Shown piece by piece: positions 8,836 through 18,381 of a stretch of DNA of 46,240 nucleotides. The position numbers and the translations under genes were made by a program. The notes beneath the pieces were generated by a model. That model was not told where the DNA came from and did no database searches. It saw only the letters and a list, made by a program, of their open reading frames with translations. This DNA is from Lachnospiraceae bacterium (GTDB lineage: Bacteria; Bacillota; Clostridia; Lachnospirales; Lachnospiraceae), in the NCBI GenBank assembly GCA_015057955.1, contig SVDE01000006.1, positions 1-46,240 of the forward strand. Reading direction: 5' to 3'. Position 1 is the first letter of the stretch. The number at the start of each line of letters is the position of its first letter.

Positions 8836-9582
8836 ATGGAAGTCATCAACAGCGAATGGTTCATGAAAGGCTGCGCTCCGGACGATCCGAAGCGGGTTCA
8901 TACAATAGATGAAGCGGCTGACCTGATCAGAAAGGTCGGCTTCCTTCCGCTGTTTTCAAATAACATTCCCGGGTTCTCGCTCGAAGAGCATGTGACGCCT
9001 GATAGCTGGTGGACAGACGATCCGGAGCACGACCCATGGTCGTGGAGGCAGATCCTGGCCAAGTACAAGGACATTGCCTACGGCAAGTTCTTTGAAAAGA
9101 AGGCCGGCTTCATCTCGAAGAAATGGTTTCCAATATTTGCCAACTACAGAAGGAACGGATATGACTTTGATGCCCTCTTTGACGATGAGCTTGCGTCCCG
9201 CAGGGCGAAGAAGCTCATGGATGAATTCGAAGGCGGCAGGGAATGGCTGTCATTTGAAGTGAAGGAAAAGGCAGGCTTTGGAAAAGGCGGAGAGAAGAAC
9301 TTCGAAGGAACCCTTTCAGACCTGCAGATGCAGACTTATCTTATCGCGAGCGATTTCAGGCAGAAGGTCAACAAGAAGGGTGAGCCTTACGGCTGGCACA
9401 TAGCCGCGCTCACCATGCCTGAGAACAAGTTCGGCTACAAGTTCGTGACAGGTAAATACAGTGAGAAGCCTTCTGAGTCCTGGGAGAGGATCGTAAAGCA
9501 GATCCGGAAACATTTTCCCGGGGCGAACGAAAAAGAGATCCGTAAAATAATTGGGATAAAGTATCCGGGAGGCAGCAGATGA
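8836..9582 (+). CDS. AlkZ-related protein (tentative)
   Basis: TIDEAADLIRKVGFLPLFSNNIPGFSLEEHVTPDSWWTDDPEHDPWSWRQILAKYKDIAYGKFFEKKAGFISKKWFP; the ORF opens at 8707, but GGGGAGGAAGG plus ATG at 8836 is the likelier start because 8707 lies inside element L2. Confidence 0.65.
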   Translation: MEVINSEWFMKGCAPDDPKRVHTIDEAADLIRKVGFLPLFSNNIPGFSLEEHVTPDSWWTDDPEHDPWSWRQILAKYKDIAYGKFFEKKAGFISKKWFPIFANYRRNGYDFDALFDDELASRRAKKLMDEFEGGREWLSFEVKEKAGFGKGGEKNFEGTLSDLQMQTYLIASDFRQKVNKKGEPYGWHIAALTMPENKFGYKFVTGKYSEKPSESWERIVKQIRKHFPGANEKEIRKIIGIKYPGGSR

Positions 9583-9893
9583 ACACAGCTGAATCTCTGG
9601 CGGCACTTCAGATACAGGCGAAGAACGATCCCGCGCTTGCGGGGCGCTTCCTGCAGACGCGCGAATCCGAGCATCCGCTCAGGGACTTTTGCAAATTGTG
9701 CCGCGAGCTTGGGTATGAGATATACGAGATGGATGTCATTGCTGCAGGCGAGGAATCTTACGCCGCCATGCGCAGGGCAACCAACGGCGGAGGTGAGAAC
9801 TCGCCGATGCTTGATATGGAAGATGATCTTTATGAGGAGTTCTTTGCTCCGCTGATAATAAAAAGGGAAGAAGGTAAACACGATGAAATCTAA
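9579..9893 (+). CDS. Small hypothetical protein (Nif11-leader-like appearance)
   Basis: AESLAALQIQAKNDPALAGRFLQTRESEHPLRDFCKLCRELGYEIYEMD...ATNGGGENSP; overlaps the preceding stop. Confidence 0.5.
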   Translation: MNTAESLAALQIQAKNDPALAGRFLQTRESEHPLRDFCKLCRELGYEIYEMDVIAAGEESYAAMRRATNGGGENSPMLDMEDDLYEEFFAPLIIKREEGKHDEI

Positions 9894-10359
9894 GGTGACC
9901 AAAGCATTTCTGCTGCTGGCATTTATATTCGGCCTGGCGGCACTTGCCTTTTCACTATTTATCTATCTGGGACCGCGTGAGATGTTCTTGAGAATGTTCA
10001 ATACACCAGACGCGGCAATCTCTGTTGGGGCTGTGATAGACTGGACAACGCTCATTTTTGAGGTGATAATGCTGATCTGCTATCTGATCGCATTTATTGT
10101 ATTTGTTAAATCCAAGACTGTAAGCCCGGCGTTTGTAGCGGCGCTGATCCTGCTGATAGTGATCATGACGATCAGGCTGCTGTCACCGGTAATAAGTATT
10201 TTGACAACGCGGATGGTCGCCATGAAAGGTGCCGCATATATGGCGGCATTCAGCAGCCTTTCAAGCGTCCGTAATCTTATCTGCGGGCCGTTCTCATTGC
10301 TGGCGCTCGTGTTTTACTGCATAGCGTTCGGTTCGCTGTGCGTGAGGAAGAATAAATGA
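9883..10359 (+). CDS. Hypothetical membrane protein
   Basis: Four hydrophobic segments; overlaps neighbours by a few bp. Confidence 0.55.
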   Translation: MKSKVTKAFLLLAFIFGLAALAFSLFIYLGPREMFLRMFNTPDAAISVGAVIDWTTLIFEVIMLICYLIAFIVFVKSKTVSPAFVAALILLIVIMTIRLLSPVISILTTRMVAMKGAAYMAAFSSLSSVRNLICGPFSLLALVFYCIAFGSLCVRKNK

Positions 10360-10907
10360 AAAAAATACTGTTCATCATAGGTTCATTCAGGGAAAGATCG
10401 TTTAACAGACAGCTTGCCGAACGTGCCGCAAGGTATGTGGAGCAGGGCGGGGCGAAGGCTCAGTTTCTGGAGTACAGGGACGTTCCGTTTGTAAATCAGG
10501 ATATCGACTATCCGGTCCCGGAGCCGGTGGCAAGGATACGGAAGGAAGTGGCTGAAGCTGACGGGCTTTGGCTGATCTCTCCGGAATACAACCACAGCTA
10601 CTCAGGCGTCATCAAGAACGCCATCGACTGGCTGTCCAGACCGGTAGATCCGCTGGATAGGAAGACTCCAAGCGCGCTGGCCGGCAAGAAGGCAGTCATC
10701 AGCGGAGCTGCGGGAAACGATGCCGCGATAGATGCCAGACTGAACATGGTCAATCTGTTAAATGCAGTCAAGGTCGAGGTCATCGGCGGCGAAGGAATGG
10801 GTGTCGCTCTTGATAAGGAGGCATTTGTTTCCGACGAATTGAAACTGAGCGATGAGGAAGAGGCACAGCTTGAAGAGCTTGCAAAAATATTGCTGGAGAG
10901 CATATGA
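10356..10907 (+). CDS. NADPH-dependent FMN reductase family protein
   Basis: IIGSFRERSFNRQLAERAARYV and WLISPEYNHSYSGVIKNAIDWLSRP motifs. Confidence 0.9.
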   Translation: MKKILFIIGSFRERSFNRQLAERAARYVEQGGAKAQFLEYRDVPFVNQDIDYPVPEPVARIRKEVAEADGLWLISPEYNHSYSGVIKNAIDWLSRPVDPLDRKTPSALAGKKAVISGAAGNDAAIDARLNMVNLLNAVKVEVIGGEGMGVALDKEAFVSDELKLSDEEEAQLEELAKILLESI

Positions 10908-11473
10908 TGGAACTTAAAGAATTATTAGAGCATTTCAATAACGGGGATACGGTCGGCGAGGACTGGGAAGTGATCGGGCTGATGCGCTATTACAGCCGCG
11001 AGGCTCAGAAGATCACCATGGAGATCAACACAAAATATCACGAGCCGGAGGAGCTGGCCGAGCTTTTCTCGCAGCTGATCGGGAAGCCGGTCGGCGAGAT
11101 GTTCGGGCTGTTCCCGCCTTTCTATACAGACTTCGGCAAGAACATCACGGTAGGCAGCAATGTCTTTATCAATGCCGACTGCAAGTTTCAGGACCAGGGC
11201 GGGATCACGATAGATGACGGCGCCCTGATCGGGCACGGGGTAGTGCTGGCGACGCTAAACCACGACATGGATCCGGAGAAGAGGCAGCAGCTGCATCCGG
11301 CGCCGATCCACATAGGAAAGCGCGTATGGATCGGGGCAAATGCTACCGTGATCGCCGGAGTCACCATCGGCGATAACTCAGTTGTCGCTGCGGGAGCGGT
11401 CGTCACTAAAGACGTGCCGCCGAATGTTGTTGTCGGCGGAGTGCCGGCAAGGATCATAAAGGAAATAAAGTAA
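10904..11473 (+). CDS. Sugar/maltose O-acetyltransferase, hexapeptide repeat family
   Basis: Left-handed beta-helix hexapeptides: IGANATVIAGVTIGDNSVVAAGAVVTKDVPPNVVVGGVPARIIKEI. Confidence 0.9.
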   Translation: MMELKELLEHFNNGDTVGEDWEVIGLMRYYSREAQKITMEINTKYHEPEELAELFSQLIGKPVGEMFGLFPPFYTDFGKNITVGSNVFINADCKFQDQGGITIDDGALIGHGVVLATLNHDMDPEKRQQLHPAPIHIGKRVWIGANATVIAGVTIGDNSVVAAGAVVTKDVPPNVVVGGVPARIIKEIK

Positions 11474-11475
11474 AC

Positions 11476-13263
11476 ATGACATCTTATATCTGGTCTCCGG
11501 AGCTGCCGTATTCCAAGCCGGCATCTCCGGACAAAACTGTATATGAAAGCGATGTGCTCGTGATCGGCGGAGGATTCTCAGGCCTTATGGCTGCGCTTGC
11601 TGCTCGCGAGGCAGGCTGCAGCGTGGTGCTGGCTGACAAGGGGCTGCCCGGATTTTCGGGACTTACCCCGTTTGTCAGCGATACCAGATGGTTTGATCCC
11701 GACATGGGCGATGACATTGAAAAGCACGTCGCCTACCACAAAGGCGCATCGCAGTATATCGGAAACTTAAACTGGTACAGAGCCTGGTGCGAAGGATCCA
11801 AAGAGATCTATGAAGCATACAGAGACTTAGGACTCCTTGAGCAGTATCCGGACTCGGCTGAGACCGGGCACGCCCAAACCGGTGACTACAGCGGATATGC
11901 CCGCTACATCAGAAAGAAGGACAGGCATTTCCGCTTCATGGAGATCCTAAAAGAGCAGGGAGTTACGGTTGTTTCCCATACCATGATCTGGGACATCCTT
12001 ATGGAGGATGGCAGGGCATGCGGAGCTGTAGGATTCCATGTCCCTTCAGGTACGAGGCAGACATTCCACGCCAAGGCAGTCGTCATGTGCATGGGTGCAG
12101 GCATATATAAGTCAGCCGGATGGCCGACAGGCGGCATCAGTTTTGACGCCATTGCGATCGGATATCGCCATGGACTTCCCGTAATCGGCCAGGAGTTCGA
12201 GGACTTCCACAAGACACGCCCGGACGCCCCGGGAAATGGGGCAAGGATGCACTGGAACGCATACCTGCATAACATCGGATTTGGCGGCGGCGACATAACG
12301 GACGAGCTCATCAAGGTTGCGGGCACAGACCGCACCAAGCTGTACAGCGACAACGTGGAAGCAGCGATCGAAGGAACTGCGCCGTTTGTCCCTTCAGAGC
12401 AGAGGCCCTGGAGCCCGCCTCCGGTGGAGAGAAGGCCTGACGACATCCGCACCATGAAGACGCTCGGCGGATCAGGCGTGATCCCGAGGATCACCGGCAA
12501 TGCCGCGGGCGGAGCGCCGGGATTTGGCATGCACCTTACAAACGGGATATTCTGCGGAACAGATTCAACTGACGGAGCTACAGCGATCCCCGGACTTTAC
12601 TGCGCGGGAGATGGCTGCAATGGCAGCGGAGTGTGCGGCGCATCTTACGCCGGAAGGCCCGGGTTCACTTCCAACTTCGCAGGCTTCCAAGGAAAGAGAG
12701 TCGGAGGATTTGCGGGAGAGTATGCTAAAAATATGCAGGATCTCAGGAAGGCTTCCTTAGAAACTGTCCAGACCTGTTTCGAGCAGATGGAAGAGCCCCT
12801 GCATGTGGAGAAGGGATATTCGTCTGAGTGGGCGCTTGACTGCCTGCACGGAATCATGGCTCCTATGTGGACGATACTCACGAAGAACGAAGCCTGCCTT
12901 GAGGCAGCGCTCACGCAGGTTGGTTTCATGAGAGACCACATTTGCCCGAAGCTGCAGGCAAATGACGGGCACTCGCTGCGGAGCTGCCTTGAAGTTAAGA
13001 ATAAAGTGCTGGAGGCGGAGATGAAGCTGCGTGCCAGCCTTGAGCGCAAAGAGACCCGCGGCGGACACTACCGCATGGACTACCCGCTGCGTAATGACAA
13101 GGAATTTCTGTGCTACTTTGCAGCGGCCATGGCCGACGACGGAAGCATGGAGATACGGCGGATAGAGATACCGGATGAGTGGAAGGGCGACCTCAGTGCG
13201 CCTTACCTTGAGCGTTACGCTGGGAAGAGCCGCTATCCCGGAGAAATGGAGGCACTTAGATGA
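11476..13263 (+). CDS. FAD-dependent flavoprotein, AprA/fumarate-reductase-like
   Basis: DVLVIGGGFSGLMAALAAREAGCSVVLADKG dinucleotide fold; TDGATAIPGLYCAGDGCNGSGVCGASYAGRPG C-terminal FAD region. Confidence 0.85.
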   Translation: MTSYIWSPELPYSKPASPDKTVYESDVLVIGGGFSGLMAALAAREAGCSVVLADKGLPGFSGLTPFVSDTRWFDPDMGDDIEKHVAYHKGASQYIGNLNWYRAWCEGSKEIYEAYRDLGLLEQYPDSAETGHAQTGDYSGYARYIRKKDRHFRFMEILKEQGVTVVSHTMIWDILMEDGRACGAVGFHVPSGTRQTFHAKAVVMCMGAGIYKSAGWPTGGISFDAIAIGYRHGLPVIGQEFEDFHKTRPDAPGNGARMHWNAYLHNIGFGGGDITDELIKVAGTDRTKLYSDNVEAAIEGTAPFVPSEQRPWSPPPVERRPDDIRTMKTLGGSGVIPRITGNAAGGAPGFGMHLTNGIFCGTDSTDGATAIPGLYCAGDGCNGSGVCGASYAGRPGFTSNFAGFQGKRVGGFAGEYAKNMQDLRKASLETVQTCFEQMEEPLHVEKGYSSEWALDCLHGIMAPMWTILTKNEACLEAALTQVGFMRDHICPKLQANDGHSLRSCLEVKNKVLEAEMKLRASLERKETRGGHYRMDYPLRNDKEFLCYFAAAMADDGSMEIRRIEIPDEWKGDLSAPYLERYAGKSRYPGEMEALR

Positions 13264-13535
13264 GCGTTATAAGATACAGCCTGGAAAACTGCATCGGCTG
13301 CCGTCTGTGCATGGAGATCTGTCCGATGGACGTGTTCCGGTTCAATGAGGAAGAGAAGAAGTCAGTTATCGCATTTCCCGAGAACTGCCAAAGCTGCGGC
13401 CAGTGTTTCTTCTTCTGCCCGGGCAAGTCGCTCGCGATCGACAATACGGCTTACGGCTATAACATCAACAGCTTCCGCGGGATCGCAAGAGACGGCATGG
13501 ACAGGACCATTCTGGCACCGGAGGGCAGGCAATGA
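13260..13535 (+). CDS. 4Fe-4S ferredoxin (AprB-like partner)
   Basis: CIGCRLCMEICPMDVF and CQSCGQCFFFCPGKS clusters; start overlaps the flavoprotein stop. Confidence 0.9.
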   Translation: MSVIRYSLENCIGCRLCMEICPMDVFRFNEEEKKSVIAFPENCQSCGQCFFFCPGKSLAIDNTAYGYNINSFRGIARDGMDRTILAPEGRQ

Positions 13536-13939
13536 TCAGGACAAGTGAAGAGATAAGCAGAAAGACCGACGAGCTGGATGAGCTGGCCATGGCTTATGAG
13601 ACAGCTGTCATTGACTTTGCCGCGGGTGACTATCTGAATGATTTCTACGATTTCTATAAGCTGAAGAAAAGGGACAGCAAGCTGGTCCCTTCGCCGGACG
13701 GGTTCGAGGCAGAGCTCGCTGTGACGTGCAGCGCAAACAGATACAAGCCGGTTTATGAGAAGGTCCTGGAGCTGTTCGGGGCTCCAAAGCGCACCATGAT
13801 ATTCGAAGATGAAAAACCCGTTGTCGATGAGCTTGAAAATGGCGGGCGTGGCCTCGGGCCATTCTTTTTCATTTTCTATGTCATGTTCTGCGAATATGAT
13901 GATTTTACACTTTGCTTCATTTCAGGTACCAACAACTGA
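13532..13939 (+). CDS. Hypothetical protein (DUF4298-like N-terminus possible)
   Basis: Overlapping start with the ferredoxin stop; ELDELAMAYETAVIDFAAGDYLNDFYDFYKLKKRDSKLVPS; family uncertain. Confidence 0.5.
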   Translation: MIRTSEEISRKTDELDELAMAYETAVIDFAAGDYLNDFYDFYKLKKRDSKLVPSPDGFEAELAVTCSANRYKPVYEKVLELFGAPKRTMIFEDEKPVVDELENGGRGLGPFFFIFYVMFCEYDDFTLCFISGTNN

Positions 13940-13948
13940 GGAGTAGAC

Positions 13949-14359
13949 ATGGTTAAACAGATCGTAAGAGACATTTTCTTCCTGGGGCAGCCCTCCGAAG
14001 AGGCCGTGCCGGCAGATGCACCGGTCGCAAAAGACCTGCGTGACACGCTGGAGGCAAATAAAGACAGGTGCGTTGGCATGGCGGCGAACATGATCGGCGT
14101 CAAAAAGCGCATCATCATAGTTAACATAGGATTTGCGGACATTGTGATGTTCAATCCCGTGATCATTTCAAAGCGCGGGGCATTTGAGACTGAGGAAGGG
14201 TGCCTCTCGCTGGACGGCGTGAGGAGGACCACCCGCTACAGAGACATTGAGGTCGAGTACATGGACGAGAGCTGGCAGAAGCAGAGGCGCAAGTTCTCCG
14301 GCTTTCCTGCGCAGATCGTCCAGCACGAGGCGGATCACCTGGAGGGGATCATCATATAA
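13949..14359 (+). CDS. def: Peptide deformylase
   Basis: GMAANMIGVKKRIII, EEGCLSLDGVRR and QHEADHLEGIII motifs. Confidence 0.92.
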   Translation: MVKQIVRDIFFLGQPSEEAVPADAPVAKDLRDTLEANKDRCVGMAANMIGVKKRIIIVNIGFADIVMFNPVIISKRGAFETEEGCLSLDGVRRTTRYRDIEVEYMDESWQKQRRKFSGFPAQIVQHEADHLEGIII

Positions 14360-14424
14360 ATTAAGTTTATTTTAAGGCTGGGGTTTTATTCTATGTGTAC
14401 TCTAAGAAAAGGAGCGATAAAGGA

Positions 14425-16614
14425 ATGAAAACAGCTATCGCAATAATAATGGCACTGATCATGACGCTGGGTCTTGCGGCATGCGGCAGCAGCACTGCAG
14501 AGACAACAGCTGAGAGCACTGCCGGACAGACAGAGGAAAGCTCTGAGGAGGATACCACTGCAGAAACTGAAAGCCAGACTGAGGAAACCTCAAAAGCTTT
14601 ATGTGACAGCGAGGAAAAGGCCGGGATCGAAGAGGCACTGGACCTTGCAAACATTTGCCCCGAGTGGACCTATTCGGAAGAAGCTGATGCCTGGACCATG
14701 GCAGTCGTCACAGCGGTCACCAACGCTGAACTTCCCGACTATCAGGGCGTGTCGGTATGCGTACCCGGAGCCTACGTCATTGGCGTGGATACCGACGGCG
14801 ACGGCACTGCGGACGTTACAAGCGGAACTGTAGCGGGCGATCTGATCATCGATTACGATGCATCTGTTACCAGCACTAACGGCCAGATCTATACAGCAGC
14901 TACGGCTCCTGTCATCATAAATACCGGCGCGGCCGGCTATTCATCCCAGTCCAACCAGATCGCGGGAACGACATACGCAAAAGAAGGATATATCAACATT
15001 GCCTGCGGAAACCGCGGTAAGCAGAGCACCCTAGCCGACGGCACCTATACAGGTGATGCACCGAGCTGCCTCGTGGACCAGAAAAATGCCGTGCGCTTCG
15101 TGAAATATAACATCCTGCTCGGCAACCTTCCGGGAAGCGTGGACTACTTCGTATCCACCGGAGGTTCGGGCGGCGGCGCGCATGCGGCAATGCTGGCGGC
15201 CACATCAAATAATCCCGATTACTATGAATATGAGATCGCGCAGGGAGCTGTAGGCGTTTATAAAAACTCCGACGGCAGCTACTGCACAACAGTCACGATA
15301 GACGGCGAAGAGGTTGAGATCTCCGACGGGCTCTGGGGCTGCATGGCATACAGCGCCATCACATCCCTTGCCGAAGCGGACATGACTCTCGCATTTGAAT
15401 ACTATCTGGACAGCACTTACAGCTTTAACACTGATTTCCAGAAGCAGCTGGCTGAGTATCTGGCGGCTGAGTACATGGAGTACATAAATGCCCAGGATCT
15501 TTCCGTGGATGAAGCGCAGGTCGGCTTCGACCTGAACGGCGACGGCGACACCTCGGATACAGTGGCGCTTACCATCGAGTACGACGAGAGCGGCCACGAG
15601 GACACCAACGGCTACTACGGAACATACCTTGACCTGTACCTCGCAGAATTTGAGCAGAGCCTTCAGGATTATATTGACAGGCTGGCATATGCCGAGGACT
15701 GGACATGGTTCAGCAGTGACGGCACAGCCCTCTCTGACAGCGAAGTGGCTGCGATGACAGATGCAGACCGCATGGAATGCTTCATCAACGGCTGGTACGC
15801 TAAGGGCAGTACAGGAAGCTCAGGCGGAATGGGAGGTCCCGGCGGAACGGGCGGCATGGGCGGACCTGATGGTGCGGGCGGCCCTCCTGACATGAACGGC
15901 GGAAGCACAGAAACTGTCGGCACGCCTGATGCGGGATCGACCCAGGCTTCAGGCAGCGGCACCGATTCAGCCAACTATTCAACATTTGAAGAGATGCTGG
16001 CTGCATATCAGGCAGACATAGCTGAGGTTGAGGCAGGCGACATCTACGGCAACAATATCGTTGAACTTTATGATCCGCTTAATTATATCGGTGCGGACGG
16101 TACGGACGATCCGACCTGGACAAGGATACTGATGGGTGCATCGGAAGGCGACATCTCGATGTTCAACTCGCTGAACATGCAGATTGCCTGGCTGAATGCC
16201 GGAACCGATGCCGATATCGAATGGCAGTGGAACGGCGGCCATGTGCCTTCCGAGATCTTCGGTGATTCCCTGCCTCTCTATGTGGACATGATGTACAGCA
16301 AATATGTTGACGGCGCGGTGGAGATCACTAAGGCAGAGCCCACAGGCCAGAGCGCAAACGGCACTGCCACAGAGGCGACCGGTACAGACCTCTCAGGCTG
16401 GGTTGGCAGTGACGGCAACATGACGCTGGCAGGCGCTGCAGCCTACCGCACAGCAGGCGCTGCCAAGGCAATGCCCGCATTCGACGTAATGGATTACGGC
16501 CAGGAAGACTATGTATTCGGCAGCTCTTCCGCTGACGCAAGGCACTGGGACAAATATGTGCTGAAGGTGTTTGAGGAGAATCAGGAAACACTGGCGGAAC
16601 TGTTTAATAAATAA
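14425..16614 (+). CDS. Tannase-like alpha/beta hydrolase lipoprotein
   Basis: Lipobox LGLAAC; STGGSGGGAHAAML nucleophile region; DPTWTRILMGASEGDISMFNSLNMQIAWLNAGTDADIEWQWNGGHVPSEIF resembles the Asp/His region of bacterial tannases; AAGGAG precedes ATG 14425. Confidence 0.75.
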   Translation: MKTAIAIIMALIMTLGLAACGSSTAETTAESTAGQTEESSEEDTTAETESQTEETSKALCDSEEKAGIEEALDLANICPEWTYSEEADAWTMAVVTAVTNAELPDYQGVSVCVPGAYVIGVDTDGDGTADVTSGTVAGDLIIDYDASVTSTNGQIYTAATAPVIINTGAAGYSSQSNQIAGTTYAKEGYINIACGNRGKQSTLADGTYTGDAPSCLVDQKNAVRFVKYNILLGNLPGSVDYFVSTGGSGGGAHAAMLAATSNNPDYYEYEIAQGAVGVYKNSDGSYCTTVTIDGEEVEISDGLWGCMAYSAITSLAEADMTLAFEYYLDSTYSFNTDFQKQLAEYLAAEYMEYINAQDLSVDEAQVGFDLNGDGDTSDTVALTIEYDESGHEDTNGYYGTYLDLYLAEFEQSLQDYIDRLAYAEDWTWFSSDGTALSDSEVAAMTDADRMECFINGWYAKGSTGSSGGMGGPGGTGGMGGPDGAGGPPDMNGGSTETVGTPDAGSTQASGSGTDSANYSTFEEMLAAYQADIAEVEAGDIYGNNIVELYDPLNYIGADGTDDPTWTRILMGASEGDISMFNSLNMQIAWLNAGTDADIEWQWNGGHVPSEIFGDSLPLYVDMMYSKYVDGAVEITKAEPTGQSANGTATEATGTDLSGWVGSDGNMTLAGAAAYRTAGAAKAMPAFDVMDYGQEDYVFGSSSADARHWDKYVLKVFEENQETLAELFNK

Positions 16615-16651
16615 TATTAAGGCCGGCTTTTGTCCCGGCTTTGGCCCACAG

Positions 16652-16723
16652 CCCCTGAACGGCATGTTTTTCGGGAATTTTTTCTGAAAACAGCGCGTTC
16701 AGCTGTGAAAATGCGTTCAGGGG
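16652..16723. repeat. r-34-f element with an extra f arm (locus L3)
   Basis: CCCCTGAACG (16652-16661)-34nt-CGTTCAG (16696-) and second CGTTCAGGGG (16714-16723). Confidence 0.8.
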
Positions 16724-16732
16724 CAGAAACGC

Positions 16733-16764
16733 AAAAAGCTCCCGCCATCCAGTGGGAGCTTTTT
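16733..16764. terminator. Bidirectional intrinsic terminator
   Basis: AAAAAGCTCCC-gccatccagt-GGGAGCTTTTT between convergent genes. Confidence 0.85.
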
Positions 16765-16791
16765 GAATATGGTTTTTAAATATGGTATTTA

Positions 16792-17355
16792 TTATTTCAG
16801 CTTCAGGCCATCCCTGAATGCATCGCCGACACGTTCGGATACTTTGTAGTAGCCATGTGTGTACGGATCAAATGCGATGGCATTTACGAGAGACATGTCG
16901 GGCTTTCCGTCTACCATGACGCGTTCGTCAGCTGTGACATTTACAACCTTGCCGATCACACCGATCCCGTATTCATCGTCCTGATACTCGATGAATTTGC
17001 ACTCGAGGCAGAGAGGAAACTCGTTGATGACCGGAGCGTCGACTGTCTCGGCCTTGGTGGCGGTAAGGCCGCTGCGCGCGAATTTGTCGGGCACTTTATT
17101 TCCGGATTCGACTCCGAAGTAATCAGCTTCGATCAGATGGTCGGCATCTGCGATACTTACGGTAAATGCGCCTCTTGCCTTGATGTTTGCCACGGTCTTA
17201 TGGGATTCCGTCAGGTTCAGGGCAACTGTCCCTCTTTCCTGCATCGTTCCCCAGGCGGCGTTCATCACATTTACGCTGCCGTCTTCATTATAGGTTGCAA
17301 CCATCAGCACAGGCATCGGGAAGATGCCTTCTGTAATATTCAGTTTAGTTCTCAT
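16792..17355 (-). CDS. Flavin reductase family protein
   Basis: PMPVLMVATYNEDGSVNVMNAAWGTM...VALNLTESHKT; start 17355 chosen because GAGGTG at 17366-17372 serves as SD and overlaps the upstream ATG. Confidence 0.85.
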   Translation of the reverse strand: MRTKLNITEGIFPMPVLMVATYNEDGSVNVMNAAWGTMQERGTVALNLTESHKTVANIKARGAFTVSIADADHLIEADYFGVESGNKVPDKFARSGLTATKAETVDAPVINEFPLCLECKFIEYQDDEYGIGVIGKVVNVTADERVMVDGKPDMSLVNAIAFDPYTHGYYKVSERVGDAFRDGLKLK

Positions 17356-17545
17356 AAAGCAGCACCTCATTTCGCTATTATTTACCGGGAATTAACTCCC
17401 TGTAATAATTGTAGCCGTGCAGGGAATAATATCAAGTATTGACATTTCTATGTTACATCTTCATGACATCTGCTAAAATAACTCATATGATATCGGATGG
17501 GACTGGGATTCTTGAGCATAAGGAGAACGGAGGGATAAACATTCC

Positions 17546-18373
17546 ATGAAAACAAAAGTTTTACGATGCTTTGTGCTGCTGCTGACTGTGCTTTTGCTGA
17601 TCATTCCTGCGGCAGTTTCTGTATCCGCCAACTCACCGTACATACCGGAGGACAACATACAGCTGTATGTGACCAATTACGAGGGCATAACCCAGATCCG
17701 CATGGTGCTGCTTGATGAAAACGGCGTAGACATTCATGCTGACGGTAAAAACCTGATGGGTTACCCTTACATCATGGGAGCGGAGGAGATCGAGAAAGCG
17801 AAGAATAACGGATACCGCAAGGGACTCGCATTTACATACCTGCTCCATGACAACCATGATTTCTGTTTTGAGTTCACGTACCGATACGGAACTGTCTATA
17901 CGACAGAAGTGGTTAAAGCCTCATCATCATCGTTCGGGTCAAGAATGGCTTACAAGTTCGACGGCAAGACCAGAGAATTCGAAACCACGCGCTATACAAG
18001 GAACAACGCATTCAGCAGTTTCTTCGATTCAATAGGATACGGTCTGTTCCTGCTGATCCCGTTGGCTGTCACGATCCTCATTGAATGGCTCATTTCCCTG
18101 CCGTTCAGGATCCGCAGACCCGGAGTAATCATCCTGACAAATCTGGTGTCAAACTTCGTAATGAACCTGGCGTTGGCATTCATACTGGCATTCGGTGATG
18201 TTGATTACGTGCTTCTGGTGGTGATCGCTGAACTTATAGTTGCCGGACTGGAATTTTTGTTCTACTGCCTGAAGATAAAGAATTACAGGAAGTGGCTGCT
18301 GCTGATCTACACCGTGGTTGCCAACCTCGCAAGCTGGGGAATATACACATTTGTGGTATCGATAATAGCGTAA
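17546..18373 (+). CDS. Hypothetical secreted/membrane protein
   Basis: N-terminal signal peptide-like segment and four or more C-terminal hydrophobic segments. Confidence 0.6.
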   Translation: MKTKVLRCFVLLLTVLLLIIPAAVSVSANSPYIPEDNIQLYVTNYEGITQIRMVLLDENGVDIHADGKNLMGYPYIMGAEEIEKAKNNGYRKGLAFTYLLHDNHDFCFEFTYRYGTVYTTEVVKASSSSFGSRMAYKFDGKTREFETTRYTRNNAFSSFFDSIGYGLFLLIPLAVTILIEWLISLPFRIRRPGVIILTNLVSNFVMNLALAFILAFGDVDYVLLVVIAELIVAGLEFLFYCLKIKNYRKWLLLIYTVVANLASWGIYTFVVSIIA

Positions 18374-18381
18374 GACGGGGC

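Noticed and set aside
11904-12530. 208-aa antisense ORF inside the flavoprotein gene
   Set aside because: Low-complexity Ser/Pro/Met composition typical of antisense translation.
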